18,353 nucleotides of DNA from an uncultured bacterium (GTDB lineage Bacteria > Methylomirabilota > Methylomirabilia > Rokubacteriales > CSP1-6): contig CAMLFJ010000008.1 of NCBI GenBank assembly GCA_946479205.1, forward strand, positions 1 to 18,353, written 5' to 3'. Position 1 is the stretch's first letter, and each line of letters opens with the position of its first letter. Shown one piece after another: positions 6,426-15,674 of this stretch. Both the position numbers and the translations under genes were made by a program. The notes under the pieces were generated by a model. It ran no database searches, had not been told where the DNA came from, and worked only from the letters and a program-made list of their open reading frames with translations.

Positions 6426-6447
6426 GGCGACGCCGCCCGGCGGTCGA

Positions 6448-7494
6448 CTAGGGCAGGTACAGGTGCTGGCGGACGCGGGAGAGGGCGCTGGAGACGACGC
6501 GGGCGGTCTCGTCGACGACCGACATGACCTCGGAGTAGGGCATGCGGCGGGGGCCCACCACGCCGAGGACGCCCAGGACCTGGTCGCGGTAGGTGTAGGT
6601 GGAGGTGATGAGGCTGCAGCCCCGCATGTCCTCCATCGGGTTCTCGCTGCCGATCATGACCTGGATGCCGCGCTCCTCGGCCATCCGGGAGAGCAGGTCG
6701 ATGAGGCGCGCCTTATCCTCGAAGGCGCGCAGCACGGAGCGCAGCGTCGCGGTGTCCGACAGGTCCGGATGATCCAGCATGTTGGTGGCGCCGCTCAGGT
6801 AGAGCGTCCGGTCACGCAGCAGGGCGACGACCTCGTCGAGCACGCCCCGGCTTCGCGTCCAGAGGGGATCGAGCGGGTCGGCGGGCGCGGTCAGGTCGTC
6901 GAGGATCTCCTGGAAGGTCTTGCCGCGGAAGCGCCGGGTGAGGGCCCGCCCGGTCTCGCGCAGCTCCTCGCTCCCGCCCCGCGGGACGGTGTTGATCGGC
7001 CGCGCGGTGACCCACCCCGTGTCCGTCACCAGGACCGCCAGGGCCCGCTCCTCGTCCAGCGCCACCAGCTCGATCCGGTCCAGCGCGGTGTGCTTGAGCG
7101 GCGGGGCCAGGAGCACGCCCATCATGTGCGTGCCGGTGGACAGCAGCGACGGCGCCTCCGCCATCAGGCGCTCGGCCGCGTCGGCCTGCGGCACGCCGGA
7201 GGGCTGGCCCACCGCGGGCGCCTTGCCCGCCACCCACGGCATGCGCTGGAGATGATCCACGTAGAAGCGGTAGGCCGCGTCGGTGGGGACGCGCCCCGCG
7301 GAGGTGTGGGGCTGCGCCAGGTACCCCAGCTCTTCCAGGTCCGCCATCGCGTTGCGGAGGGTGGCCGGGGAGAGGCCGCGGATGTGCCGCCGCGCCACCG
7401 CGCGCGAGCCGACCGGCTCGCCGGTCTCGACGTATTCGGCGATCACGGCCAGGAGAACCTGGCGGCTTCGCTGATCGAGGGGCGGGGTGATCAT
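6448..7494 (-). CDS. hrcA: Heat-inducible transcription repressor HrcA
   Basis: HrcA represses chaperone genes by binding CIRCE operators and is kept active by GroEL in species studied. The 348 aa start with a winged-helix domain: RSRQVLLAVIAEYVETGEPVGSRAVA-type sequence, then LSPATLRNAMADLEELGYL and the family hallmark PHTSAGRVPTDAAYRFYVD (about 62-80). The C-terminal GAF-like domain ends with GPRRMPYSEVMSVV, also characteristic. The ATG at 7494 lies 14 nt after the hemW stop, preceded by GGTAAG as a weak Shine-Dalgarno. The frame is open further upstream but only shadows hemW. Neither its own upstream gap nor that of grpE holds a recognisable CIRCE, so its targets may be elsewhere (groESL) or its operator divergent. 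Confidence 0.95.
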   Translation of the reverse strand: MITPPLDQRSRQVLLAVIAEYVETGEPVGSRAVARRHIRGLSPATLRNAMADLEELGYLAQPHTSAGRVPTDAAYRFYVDHLQRMPWVAGKAPAVGQPSGVPQADAAERLMAEAPSLLSTGTHMMGVLLAPPLKHTALDRIELVALDEERALAVLVTDTGWVTARPINTVPRGGSEELRETGRALTRRFRGKTFQEILDDLTAPADPLDPLWTRSRGVLDEVVALLRDRTLYLSGATNMLDHPDLSDTATLRSVLRAFEDKARLIDLLSRMAEERGIQVMIGSENPMEDMRGCSLITSTYTYRDQVLGVLGVVGPRRMPYSEVMSVVDETARVVSSALSRVRQHLYLP

Positions 7495-7508
7495 GCGTGA
7501 TCTTACCG

Positions 7509-8711
7509 CTAGAGCAGCTCGGTGAACAGAGCGTCGGAGAGAAGGAAGCCGGCCTCGGTGAGACGGACGCGGCCGTTCCCCTCCGCGAGCAGCCCGCGCT
7601 CGCGCCAGGCGTCGAGCACCTCGGGCAGGCGCCCGCGCTCGAGCGCGCAGCGCTCGGCGAGCCGCTCGGCCGGGATCCCATCGCTCGTGCGGAGGCCGAG
7701 GATCAACCGCTCCGCGAGGGCCTGACGCTCCGTCAGCACCTCGTGGCTCTGCAGGGGAAGCGTCCCGCCCTCCACGAGCGTGCAGTAGCGCTCGACCGGC
7801 TTCACGTTGCCGTACCGCACGTGCCCGAGGAAGCCGCAGGCCCCCGGCCCCAGGGCCAGGTACTCCTCCCACCGCCAGTAGCGCTGGTTGTGGCGCGAGC
7901 GGAAGCCCGGCCGCGCGTAGTTGGAGACTTCGTAGTGCTCGAGGCCGGCCTCGCCGGCCAGGCGCGCCAGCTCCCGGTACTGCGCGGTGACCGTCTCCTC
8001 CTCCGGGAGCCCGCTCACGCCCGCGGCGTGCCAGAGGCTGCCCTCGTCGAGGGTGAGGGCGTAGGCGGAGAGATGGTCCGGGCCCCACGCGAGCGCGTCC
8101 CGCACGGTGCGCGTCCAGGTGTCCAGGTCGAGCGCGGGCAGGCCGTAGATGAGATCCACGCTGATATTGTCGAAGCCGGCCTCGCGCGCGGCCCGGAACG
8201 CGGCGGCGGCCTGGGCGGCCGAGTGCCGCCGATCGAGCCGCGGCAGGATCCCGTCGTCCAGGCTCTGCACGCCGAGGCTGATCCGGGTCACTCCCGCCTC
8301 CCGGTAGCCGGTGAGGCGGGCCACCGTCACGTCGTCGGGATTGCACTCGACGGTGACCTCGGCCCCGGGGTCGAGCCGGAAGCGGGTCCGGATGCGCTCG
8401 AGCACCGCGGCCATCTGGGGGACGTCGAGCAGCGACGGGGTGCCGCCGCCGAGGAAGAGGGTGTCGAGCGTGACGCGGGCCGCCCACGGCGCCGCCGCGG
8501 CCAGGTCGCACTCCCGCAGCAGCGCGGCCAGGAAGCGATCGAGCCCGCCCGGGGTGTAGGGCGCGGTGTTGAACGAGCAGTAGCCGCACCGCTCCGCGCA
8601 GAAGGGCAGGTGCACGTAGAGCCCGAGCCGATCGGCGCGGGGGGTCAGCGACGCTACGGCAGGTACTTGCCCAGCCGTTGCCAGCGCAGCCAGTGCCCGT
8701 CCCCGTTCCAC
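7509..8711 (-). CDS. hemW: Radical SAM haem chaperone HemW (start uncertain)
   Basis: HemW binds haem and uses a radical SAM [4Fe-4S] fold; it is related to coproporphyrinogen dehydrogenase HemN. From the GTG at 8711 the protein has 400 aa. The core starts at LGLYVHLPFC, with the cluster cysteines CAERCGYC at 38, 42 and 45. The residue pair after the third cysteine is SF, so the fourth cysteine typical of HemN is absent. Next come LGGGTPSLL, ECNPDDVT, ISLGVQSLDD and the family block ALTLDEGSL. Orthologues begin just before the YVHLPFC block, so the first 20 or so residues are doubtful. The GTG overlaps lepB by 58 bp; a CTG at 8648, just after the lepB stop, would fit the protein family better. 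Its place directly upstream of hrcA is the classical arrangement. Confidence 0.92.
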   Translation of the reverse strand: MERGRALAALATAGQVPAVASLTPRADRLGLYVHLPFCAERCGYCSFNTAPYTPGGLDRFLAALLRECDLAAAAPWAARVTLDTLFLGGGTPSLLDVPQMAAVLERIRTRFRLDPGAEVTVECNPDDVTVARLTGYREAGVTRISLGVQSLDDGILPRLDRRHSAAQAAAAFRAAREAGFDNISVDLIYGLPALDLDTWTRTVRDALAWGPDHLSAYALTLDEGSLWHAAGVSGLPEEETVTAQYRELARLAGEAGLEHYEVSNYARPGFRSRHNQRYWRWEEYLALGPGACGFLGHVRYGNVKPVERYCTLVEGGTLPLQSHEVLTERQALAERLILGLRTSDGIPAERLAERCALERGRLPEVLDAWRERGLLAEGNGRVRLTEAGFLLSDALFTELL

Positions 8712-9325
8712 GACCAGTAGATCAAGAAGGCCTTGCCGCGGATCTTCTCCCGGCGCACGAAGCCCCAGTAGCGGCTGTCCTGGGAGTTGTCCCGGTTGTC
8801 CCCCATCACGAAGTAGGAGCCCTCGGGCACCTTGAGCGGGTCGCACCCGAAGGCGTAGCTGCACTGGGCCGACGGGGGACCGGAGAAGGAGCCGGGCCGC
8901 ACGTAGGGCTCGTCGATGGAGTGGCCGTTGAGCAGCACGCGATTGTCGCGCACCTGGATGGTGTCGCCGCCCACCGCGATGATCCGCTTGATGAAGTCGC
9001 GCGTCTCGTCGTTGGGGTACTTGAACACCACCACGTCCCCGTGCCGCGGATCGCGCAGGCCGGGCAGGTGCCGGTCGGTCAGGGGGATCTCGGCCCCGAA
9101 GAGGAACTTGTTCACCAGGATGTAGTCGCCGATCAGCAGCGTGTCCATCATGGAGCCGGAGGGAATCGTGAAGGCCTGCACCGCGAACTGGCGGATGAAG
9201 AGGGCCAGGAGCACCGCGATGATGATCGCTTCCGAGTACTCCCGGAAGAGCGACTTGCGACGGGGCCGGGCGATGGGAGACGGCGATCCGATGTCACGGT
9301 CGGGACGGACCTGGAGATCGTTCAT
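8654..9325 (-). CDS. lepB: Signal peptidase I
   Basis: Signal peptidase I removes signal peptides from exported proteins at the outer face of the inner membrane. The 223 aa start with a charged segment, then one membrane helix (about 33-50). The catalytic box IPSGSMMDTLLIGDYIL follows, with nucleophile Ser58, and the general-base Lys113 lies in DFIKRIIAVGGD. Later conserved blocks are GSYFVMGDNRDNSQDSRYWG and REKIRGKA. One membrane anchor rather than two resembles Gram-positive and many non-enteric enzymes. The ATG at 9325 is 11 nt after the lepA stop, so the two genes form an operon. Likely clients encoded here include the DUF4390 protein. Confidence 0.97.
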   Translation of the reverse strand: MNDLQVRPDRDIGSPSPIARPRRKSLFREYSEAIIIAVLLALFIRQFAVQAFTIPSGSMMDTLLIGDYILVNKFLFGAEIPLTDRHLPGLRDPRHGDVVVFKYPNDETRDFIKRIIAVGGDTIQVRDNRVLLNGHSIDEPYVRPGSFSGPPSAQCSYAFGCDPLKVPEGSYFVMGDNRDNSQDSRYWGFVRREKIRGKAFLIYWSWNGDGHWLRWQRLGKYLP

Positions 9326-9336
9326 GTCCGAACCAC

Positions 9337-11127
9337 TCAGCTCTTGAGCACCGACAGGAACGCTTCCTGCGGCACCTCGACCCGGCCGACCTGTTTCATC
9401 CGTTTCTTGCCTTCCTTCTGCTTCTCGAGCAGCTTGCGTTTGCGGGTGATGTCGCCGCCGTAGCACTTGGCGGTGACGTTCTTGCCCATGGCCTTGACCG
9501 TCTCGCGGGCGATGACCCGGCTGCCGATCGCGGCCTGGATCGCGACCTCGTAGAGCTGGCGGGGAATCACCGCGCGCAGCTTCTCGGCGAGGGCCTTGCC
9601 CTTCTCGTAGGCCTTCTCGCGGTGGACGATGATGGAGAGCGCGTCCACCGGATCCCCGTTGAGGAGGATGTCGAGCTTGACCATGTCGGAGGCCCGGAAC
9701 TCCAGGAAGTCGTAGTCGAAGGAGGCGTAGCCCTTGGAGATGGACTTGAGCCGGTCGTAGAAGTCCACCACGATCTCGCTCAGCGGGAAGTCGAACTGGA
9801 TGTGGACGCGCTTGCCCACGTACTCGAGCGACTTGTGCTCGCCCCGCTTCTCCTGGGCGAGCTTGTAGATCTCGCTCATGAACTCGGTGGGCACGAAGAT
9901 CGAGCCGCGCACGTAGGGCTCCTCGATGCGCTCGATCCGGTCGACCGGGGGCAGCTTGGAGGGATTCTCCACCTCGAGCGTCTCGCCCGCCATCGTGACC
10001 ACCTTGAAGCGCACACTGGGCGCGGTGACGATGAGCGAGAGGTTGAACTCCCGCTCGAGCCGCTCCTGCACGATCTCGAGGTGGAGCATGCCGAGGAAGC
10101 CGCAGCGGAACCCGTAGCCGAGCGCGAGTGACGTCTCCGGCTCGAAATTGAACGCGGAGTCGTTCAGGCGCAGCTTCTCGAGCGCGTCGCGCAGGCCCTC
10201 GTAGTCGGTGTCCTCGATCGGGTACAGCCCGGCGAAGACCATGGGCTTGGCGTCGCGGTAGCCGGGGCACGGCTCCGCGGTCGGGTGCACCACGTCGGTG
10301 ATGGTCTCGCCGATCTTGGCGTCGGCCACCCGCTTGATCGAGGCGGTGAGGTAGCCGACCTGGCCCGCGGTCAGCTCGTCCACCGGCCGCATGTCGGGGG
10401 AGAAGACGCCGACCTGCTGGACCTCGAGGGTCTTGCCGTTGGACATGAACAGCACCCGCGCGCCCGCGCGGACGCGCCCGTCGATCAGGCGGATGTAGAC
10501 CACGACCCCCTGGTAGGAGTCGTAGAACGAGTCGAAGACCAGGGCCTTGAGCGGGCCGTCCACGTCGCCCTTGGGCGGCGGCACCCGCGCCACGATCGCC
10601 TCGAGCACCTCCGGCACCCCGGTCCCGTGCTTGGCCGAGATCGCGAGGGCCTCGTCGCCGTCGAGGGTGAGGATCTCGGTGATCTGGTTCCGGGTGGCCT
10701 CGACGTCGGCGGCGGGCAGGTCGATCTTGTTGATGACCGGGATGATCTCGAGGCCGCCGTCCAGCGCGAGGTAGAAGTTGGCGAGGGTCTGCGCCTCGAC
10801 CCCCTGGGCGGCGTCCACGATGAGGATCGCTCCCTCGCAGGCGGCGAGGGACCGGGAGACCTCGTAGGAGAAGTCCACGTGGCCCGGGGTGTCGATGAGG
10901 TTGAGCGTGTACTCCTGCCCGTCGCGCGCCTTGTAGAGCAGGCGGACCGCGTGGGCCTTGATGGTGATCCCACGCTCCTTCTCCAGGTCCATCGAGTCCA
11001 GGACCTGGTCCACCGCCTTCTTGGCGTCCATGGTCCCGGTGAGGGACAGGAGCCGGTCGGCCAGGGTGGACTTGCCGTGGTCGATGTGGGCGACGATGGA
11101 GAAATTGCGGATCAGATCGATGGCCAT
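9337..11127 (-). CDS. lepA: Elongation factor 4 (LepA), ribosome back-translocase GTPase
   Basis: LepA/EF4 is a translational GTPase related to EF-G that acts on stalled or assembling ribosomes. The 596-aa length is normal. The G domain shows the P-loop AHIDHGKST (13-21), [10 protein letters not shown] as switch I, DTPGHVDF (79-86) and NKID (133-136). EF-G-like domains II, III and V follow (e.g. [16 protein letters not shown]), then the C-terminal domain unique to LepA with [20 protein letters not shown] near 560-580. The ATG at 11127 is 7 nt downstream of an extended -10 box, which would give a leaderless or nearly leaderless mRNA. It leads the lepA-lepB-hemW-hrcA group. Confidence 0.98.
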   Translation of the reverse strand: MAIDLIRNFSIVAHIDHGKSTLADRLLSLTGTMDAKKAVDQVLDSMDLEKERGITIKAHAVRLLYKARDGQEYTLNLIDTPGHVDFSYEVSRSLAACEGAILIVDAAQGVEAQTLANFYLALDGGLEIIPVINKIDLPAADVEATRNQITEILTLDGDEALAISAKHGTGVPEVLEAIVARVPPPKGDVDGPLKALVFDSFYDSYQGVVVYIRLIDGRVRAGARVLFMSNGKTLEVQQVGVFSPDMRPVDELTAGQVGYLTASIKRVADAKIGETITDVVHPTAEPCPGYRDAKPMVFAGLYPIEDTDYEGLRDALEKLRLNDSAFNFEPETSLALGYGFRCGFLGMLHLEIVQERLEREFNLSLIVTAPSVRFKVVTMAGETLEVENPSKLPPVDRIERIEEPYVRGSIFVPTEFMSEIYKLAQEKRGEHKSLEYVGKRVHIQFDFPLSEIVVDFYDRLKSISKGYASFDYDFLEFRASDMVKLDILLNGDPVDALSIIVHREKAYEKGKALAEKLRAVIPRQLYEVAIQAAIGSRVIARETVKAMGKNVTAKCYGGDITRKRKLLEKQKEGKKRMKQVGRVEVPQEAFLSVLKS

Positions 11128-11134
11128 CCGGCCA

Positions 11135-11143
11135 AGAATACCA
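11135..11143 (-). promoter_or_regulatory. Extended -10 promoter element upstream of lepA
   Basis: On the minus strand this reads TGGTATTCT, an extended -10. Only 7 nt separate it from the lepA ATG, so the predicted start falls on or next to the start codon. No -35 of quality and no Shine-Dalgarno are present between the box and the ATG. Confidence 0.45.
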
Positions 11144-11163
11144 CGCCCTTGCGCGGGCCGTCG

Positions 11164-11181
11164 GGGGCCGGGCGCGGCCCC
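11164..11181. terminator. Possible GC hairpin after the nucleotidyltransferase gene
   Basis: GGGGCC (11164-11169) pairs with GGCCCC (11176-11181) around a 6-nt loop. It begins 7 nt beyond the stop of the upstream gene, within the 61-bp gap before lepA. There is no U-tract. It may mark the boundary between the sugar-nucleotide operon and the lepA group. Confidence 0.3.
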
Positions 11182-11188
11182 GGATCCG

Positions 11189-12247
11189 CTAGGTCCGCGT
11201 GCCGGGGGGGATCACCGTATCGGCCTCCAGGACCGCGGTGAACCCGAGCTCGGCATTGGCGCCGATCCGGGCGCCCGCGCCCACGATGCAGTCGCGCAGC
11301 ACCGCGCCCCGGCCCACCACCACGCGGTCCCACAGGATGGCGCCCTCGACCCGGGCGCCCGTGCCCACGACGCAGCCGGCGCCGAGCACCGCGTTTGGGC
11401 CCACCCGCGCGCCCGCCTCGACCCGCGTGCCCGCGCCGATCACGCAGGGGCCGCTGACCGTCGCGTTCGGGGCGAGCTCGACGCCCGGCGCGATGGCGCG
11501 CCCGTCCGGGGCCGCGCCGGCGGGCGCGAGCGGGCTGGTGACCCGCCCGGCCAGGAGGTCGAGCTGGCCCTGGCGGTACTTGGCGGGGCTGCCGATGTCG
11601 AGCCAGTAGTTGCCCGCGACCCAGCCGTAGAACGGCACGCGGTCTCGGAGGAGCCCGGGGAACGTCTCGCGCTCGATGGACACCGCGCGGCCGGTGGGAA
11701 TCGCCGCCACCACCTCGCGGTCGAGCACGTAGACGCCCGCGTTGACGGTGTCCACCGTCGCCTGACCGGGCGCGGGCTTCTCCACGAAGCTCCGCACCCG
11801 CCCGTCCGCCTCGAGCTCCACGAGCCCGTACTGGGAGGGGTCGGCGACGCGGGTGAGGTAGAGCGTCGCGTGCGAGCCGCGCTCCGCGTGGAAGCGCAGC
11901 ATCGCGGAGAGATCGAGATCGGCCAGGATGTCGCCGTTCAGCACGACCACGAGGCCGCGCACGAGGTCCACCGCGTTGCGGACGCCGCCCGCGGTGCCGA
12001 GCGGGTCCGTCTCCACCGCGTAGCGCAGGCCCACCCCGTGGGCCGCGCCGTCGCCCATGATCCGCCGGATCTCGTCGACCATGTAGGAGCAGGACAGCAC
12101 CACGTCGGTGATGCCGTGCTGGCGGAGGAGGGCGAGCTGGTAGGCGACGAACGGGATGTTGAGGAGGGGAACGACCGGCTTGGGCGTGGCCAGCGTCAGC
12201 GGCCGGAGGCGGGTGCCCTGACCACCCGCGAGGATGACCGCGGTTAT
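11189..12247 (-). CDS. Sugar-phosphate nucleotidyltransferase, GDP-mannose-pyrophosphorylase-like, with C-terminal hexapeptide repeats (ATA start)
   Basis: The enzyme joins a sugar-1-phosphate to an NTP to give an NDP-sugar. Starting at ATA 12247 the protein has 352 aa. The nucleotide-binding signature [11 protein letters not shown] (8-18) and the TPKP block with K23 are followed by [10 protein letters not shown], the metal-binding NGD (104-106), [30 protein letters not shown] and YWLDIGSP. The last two resemble eukaryotic GMPPB. A left-handed beta-helix of hexapeptide repeats (roughly 255-340) follows. No ATG, GTG or TTG lies between the signature and the preceding reading; the first standard start (GTG 12103) would delete the active site. 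The ATA overlaps the trm112 stop (ATAA), where its neighbours use ATGA or GTGA. Substrate is unproven: mannose-1-P by sequence, glucose-1-P by context. Confidence 0.85.
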   Translation of the reverse strand: MTAVILAGGQGTRLRPLTLATPKPVVPLLNIPFVAYQLALLRQHGITDVVLSCSYMVDEIRRIMGDGAAHGVGLRYAVETDPLGTAGGVRNAVDLVRGLVVVLNGDILADLDLSAMLRFHAERGSHATLYLTRVADPSQYGLVELEADGRVRSFVEKPAPGQATVDTVNAGVYVLDREVVAAIPTGRAVSIERETFPGLLRDRVPFYGWVAGNYWLDIGSPAKYRQGQLDLLAGRVTSPLAPAGAAPDGRAIAPGVELAPNATVSGPCVIGAGTRVEAGARVGPNAVLGAGCVVGTGARVEGAILWDRVVVGRGAVLRDCIVGAGARIGANAELGFTAVLEADTVIPPGTRT

Positions 12248-12417
12248 TTCGTCGGCGCCCAGGGCTCCGCCTCGCTGATCAGCATCACGGGAATGCCGTC
12301 GCGCACCGGGTAGGCCTTGCGGCAGGCGCGGCAGATGATGCGGGTCTCCTCGAAGGTCAGCTCGACGCCCTTGCAGGCGGGGCAGGCCAGGATCGCCCGC
12401 AGCTCTTCGTCGATCAT
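12244..12417 (-). CDS. Trm112-family small zinc-binding protein (UPF0434/YcaR-like)
   Basis: This 57-aa protein carries two CxxC pairs (C12/C15 and C29/C32), which should bind one zinc, in the pattern LRAILACPACKG ... CRACRKAYPVRDGIPVML of the Trm112/UPF0434 family. Eukaryotic and archaeal Trm112 activates several methyltransferases. The role of bacterial members is poorly defined, though they often sit among envelope-sugar and lipid A genes, as here. A strong Shine-Dalgarno AAGGAG lies 9 nt before the ATG at 12417. The ATG overlaps the stop of the epimerase gene (ATGA), and its own TAA overlaps the start of the next gene. No separate promoter is visible. Confidence 0.85.
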   Translation of the reverse strand: MIDEELRAILACPACKGVELTFEETRIICRACRKAYPVRDGIPVMLISEAEPWAPTK

Positions 12418-13339
12418 GGCGCGATCTCCTTTTTGAAGAAGCCGAAGGTGCGACGGAGGCCCTCGGCGAGGGATACGGTGGGCTTCCAGCCGAGCGCGCG
12501 CGCGGCGAGCGCGGGGGAGAGACAGCTCCGGCGCTGCTCGCCCGGCCGGGCGGGCGCGTGCTGGGCCTTCACGGTCGAGCCCGACGCCTGCACCAGCGCT
12601 TGGTAGAGGTCGTTCACCGATGTCTCGATGCCGGTGCAGATGTTGACCCCGCCGGTGGCCTCGGGATGCTCGAGGGCCCGGACGTTGGCGGCGGCCACGT
12701 CTTCCACGTAGGTGTAGTCGCGGGTCTGGCCCCCGTCCCCGTTGATGATGGGGGCCTGTCCGTTCAGCAGCCGGTGACAGAAGATGGCGATCACGCCCGC
12801 CTCGCCTTGGGGATTCTGCCGCGGTCCGTAGATGTTGGCGTAGCGCAGCGAGATGCCGCTGATGCCGTAGATGCCGATCCACGCGCTGACGTACTGCTCC
12901 ACCGCGACCTTGGTGATGCCGTAGGGGGAGATCGGCAGGCTCGGATGGCTCTCCGGGGTGGGGATGACGTCGGTGTCCCCGTAGCCCGCGCCGCCGCTCG
13001 ACGAGTAGATCACCCGGCGGACTCCGTAGCGCCGGCAGCACTCGAGCAACGCGACCCCGCCCCCGACGTTCACGCTCGCGTCGAACACGGGATCCGTCAC
13101 CGAGCGGCCCACCGACGCCTGGGCGGCCAGGTGGGCCACCACCTCCGGCCGCTCGGTCTCGAAGACGCGGGCCAGCCCGGCGCTGCGCAGATCGATCTCG
13201 TGGAAGCGGGCGCGCGGGTTGATCCAGCGCGCGTCGCCGGTGGTGAGATTGTCGACCACCGCCACGTCGTGGCCCGCGGCCAGGAAGGCGTCCACGACGT
13301 GCGACCCGATGAAGCCGGCCCCGCCCGTGACGAGGATCT

Positions 13340-13343
<4 letters not shown>
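12414..13343 (-). CDS. NAD-dependent epimerase/dehydratase, UDP-glucose 4-epimerase-like
   Basis: This 309-aa extended short-chain dehydrogenase has the NAD-binding GGAGFIG (7-13), the acidic residue D31 for the adenosine ribose, and the catalytic YGITK (Y141, K145) with serines at 114-116. [11 protein letters not shown] and [14 protein letters not shown] complete the GalE-type pattern. It probably inverts C4 of a UDP-sugar. Because it directly follows genes for UDP-glucuronate and UDP-xylose synthesis, UDP-xylose/UDP-arabinose or UDP-glucuronate/galacturonate interconversion is as likely as UDP-glucose/UDP-galactose. That is inference from context. The GTG start at 13343 overlaps the uxs stop (GTGA), and its stop overlaps the trm112 start. 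Confidence 0.88.
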
Positions 13344-14275
<932 letters not shown>

Positions 14276-14286
14276 CGGCCCGGCCC

Positions 14287-15597
14287 TCAGCCCGCCAGCA
14301 CAGGTTGGCGCCCGATCGAGTAGTACTCGAAGCCGAGGCGGCGCATGCGCTCGGGCTCGTAGAGGTTGCGGGCGTCGAAGATCAGTGGATGCCGCAGTAG
14401 CCCGCGCAGCCGGTCGAGGTTCAGGTACTTGAACTCGTTCCATTCGGTGAGCAGGGCGACGCCGTCCGCGCCCGCCGCCGCCTCGTAAGCCGACTCGCAG
14501 AAGACCACGCCCTCCGGCATGAGGGCCCGCGCGTTCTCCATCGCGACCGGGTCGTAGGCGCGCACGTTTACCCCCGCCGCGTGGAGCAGCCGGACCACCT
14601 CGAGGCTCTTGGCCTCGCGCATGTCGTCGGTGTTGGGCTTGAAGGCCAGGCCGAGGACCGCGATGGTCCGGTCCTCGAGCCCGCCCATCGCCTTGCGCAT
14701 CATGTCCACCAGGTGGGAGGCCCGCTCCTTGTTGATCTCCACCACCGAGCGCAGCAGCTTGAAGTCGTACCCGAAGCGGGACGCGGTGTGGATGAGGGAG
14801 TCGACGTCCTTGGGGAAGCAGGAGCCGCCGTAGCCGAGCCCGGCCTGGAGGAACTGCATCCCGATGCGCGAGTCGAGGCCCATGCCCTTCATCACCTGGC
14901 TCACGTCGGCGCCCGCGTTCTCGCAGATGTTGGCGATCGCGTTGATGAACGAGATCTTGGCGGCCAGGAAGGCGTTGGAGGCGTACTTGATCACCTCCGC
15001 CGACGGCAGGTCGGTGATGATCATGGGCCGCTCGAGCGGGGCGTAGAGCTCCACCAGGGTCATCGCGACCTGCTGGTTGGGCGCGCCGATCACGATCCGG
15101 TCGGGCCGGAGGGTGTCCTCGATCGCGGAGCCCTCGCGCAGGAACTCCGGGTTCGAGACCACGTCGAAGTCGATGGGGCGTGGCTGGTGCCGGGTGATGA
15201 CCTCCCGGACGAACTCGCCGGTGCCCACCGGGACGGTGGACTTGTTGACGACCACCTTGTAGCGGTCCATCGAGCGGCCGATCTGGGTGGCGACCGCCTC
15301 CACGTGGGAGAGGTCGGTCTCGCCGGTGTCCTTCGGGGGGGTCCCCACCGCGATGAAGATCACGTCGGCCTGTCGGACCGCGCCGGGGAGGTCGGTGGTG
15401 AAGCTGAGGCGCCCGTCGCTCTTGTTGCGGACCACCATCTCCTCGAGGCCCGGCTCGTAGATCGGCATCTGGCCGGCCCGGAGAGCCTCGATCTTCTTCT
15501 GGTCGTTGTCCACGCAGACCACGTCGTTGCCGAGATCGGCGAAGACCGCGCCGGTCACCAGCCCCACGTAGCCCGTTCCCACCACACAGATGTTCAT
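14287..15597 (-). CDS. ugd: UDP-glucose 6-dehydrogenase
   Basis: Ugd oxidises UDP-glucose twice with NAD to UDP-glucuronate. The 436 aa open with the Rossmann motif [11 protein letters not shown] (6-16), then PIYEPGLEE (46-53) and AVGTPP (83-88). [20 protein letters not shown], the helix block [22 protein letters not shown] with K204, and the catalytic Cys260 in [10 protein letters not shown] follow. The C-terminal domain has [14 protein letters not shown]. The ATG at 15597 has a strong GGAGG Shine-Dalgarno 9 nt upstream and an extended -10 box further up, so it heads the nucleotide-sugar operon. Its product is the substrate of the next gene, the UDP-glucuronate decarboxylase. Confidence 0.97.
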   Translation of the reverse strand: MNICVVGTGYVGLVTGAVFADLGNDVVCVDNDQKKIEALRAGQMPIYEPGLEEMVVRNKSDGRLSFTTDLPGAVRQADVIFIAVGTPPKDTGETDLSHVEAVATQIGRSMDRYKVVVNKSTVPVGTGEFVREVITRHQPRPIDFDVVSNPEFLREGSAIEDTLRPDRIVIGAPNQQVAMTLVELYAPLERPMIITDLPSAEVIKYASNAFLAAKISFINAIANICENAGADVSQVMKGMGLDSRIGMQFLQAGLGYGGSCFPKDVDSLIHTASRFGYDFKLLRSVVEINKERASHLVDMMRKAMGGLEDRTIAVLGLAFKPNTDDMREAKSLEVVRLLHAAGVNVRAYDPVAMENARALMPEGVVFCESAYEAAAGADGVALLTEWNEFKYLNLDRLRGLLRHPLIFDARNLYEPERMRRLGFEYYSIGRQPVLAG

Positions 15598-15624
15598 TCG
15601 GTCAGGCCTCCAGACGGGGATCTC

Positions 15625-15633
15625 AGAGTAGCA
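15625..15633 (-). promoter_or_regulatory. Extended -10 promoter element upstream of ugd
   Basis: On the minus strand this reads TGCTACTCT within GTCTGCTACTCT, closely resembling the grpE element GTCTGCTATACT. A start near 15618 would give a leader of about 20 nt containing the GGAGG ribosome binding site. No clear -35 is seen. The element lies in the 77-bp gap after ctaB, which otherwise shows no obvious terminator. Confidence 0.4.
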
Positions 15634-15674
15634 GACAATCGACCCACCGTGCCACCGAGGGCCGCCCTACGCCG

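Noticed and set aside
7495..8589. An in-frame upstream extension of hrcA giving a 713-aa fusion protein
   Set aside because: The extra sequence is an Arg/Gly/Ala/Pro-rich shadow of hemW; HrcA homologues start at the ATG at 7494.
9326..10270. An open extension upstream of lepB giving a 538-aa protein
   Set aside because: The extension lies in another frame of lepA and has no recognisable domain; signal peptidase I homology begins at the ATG at 9325.
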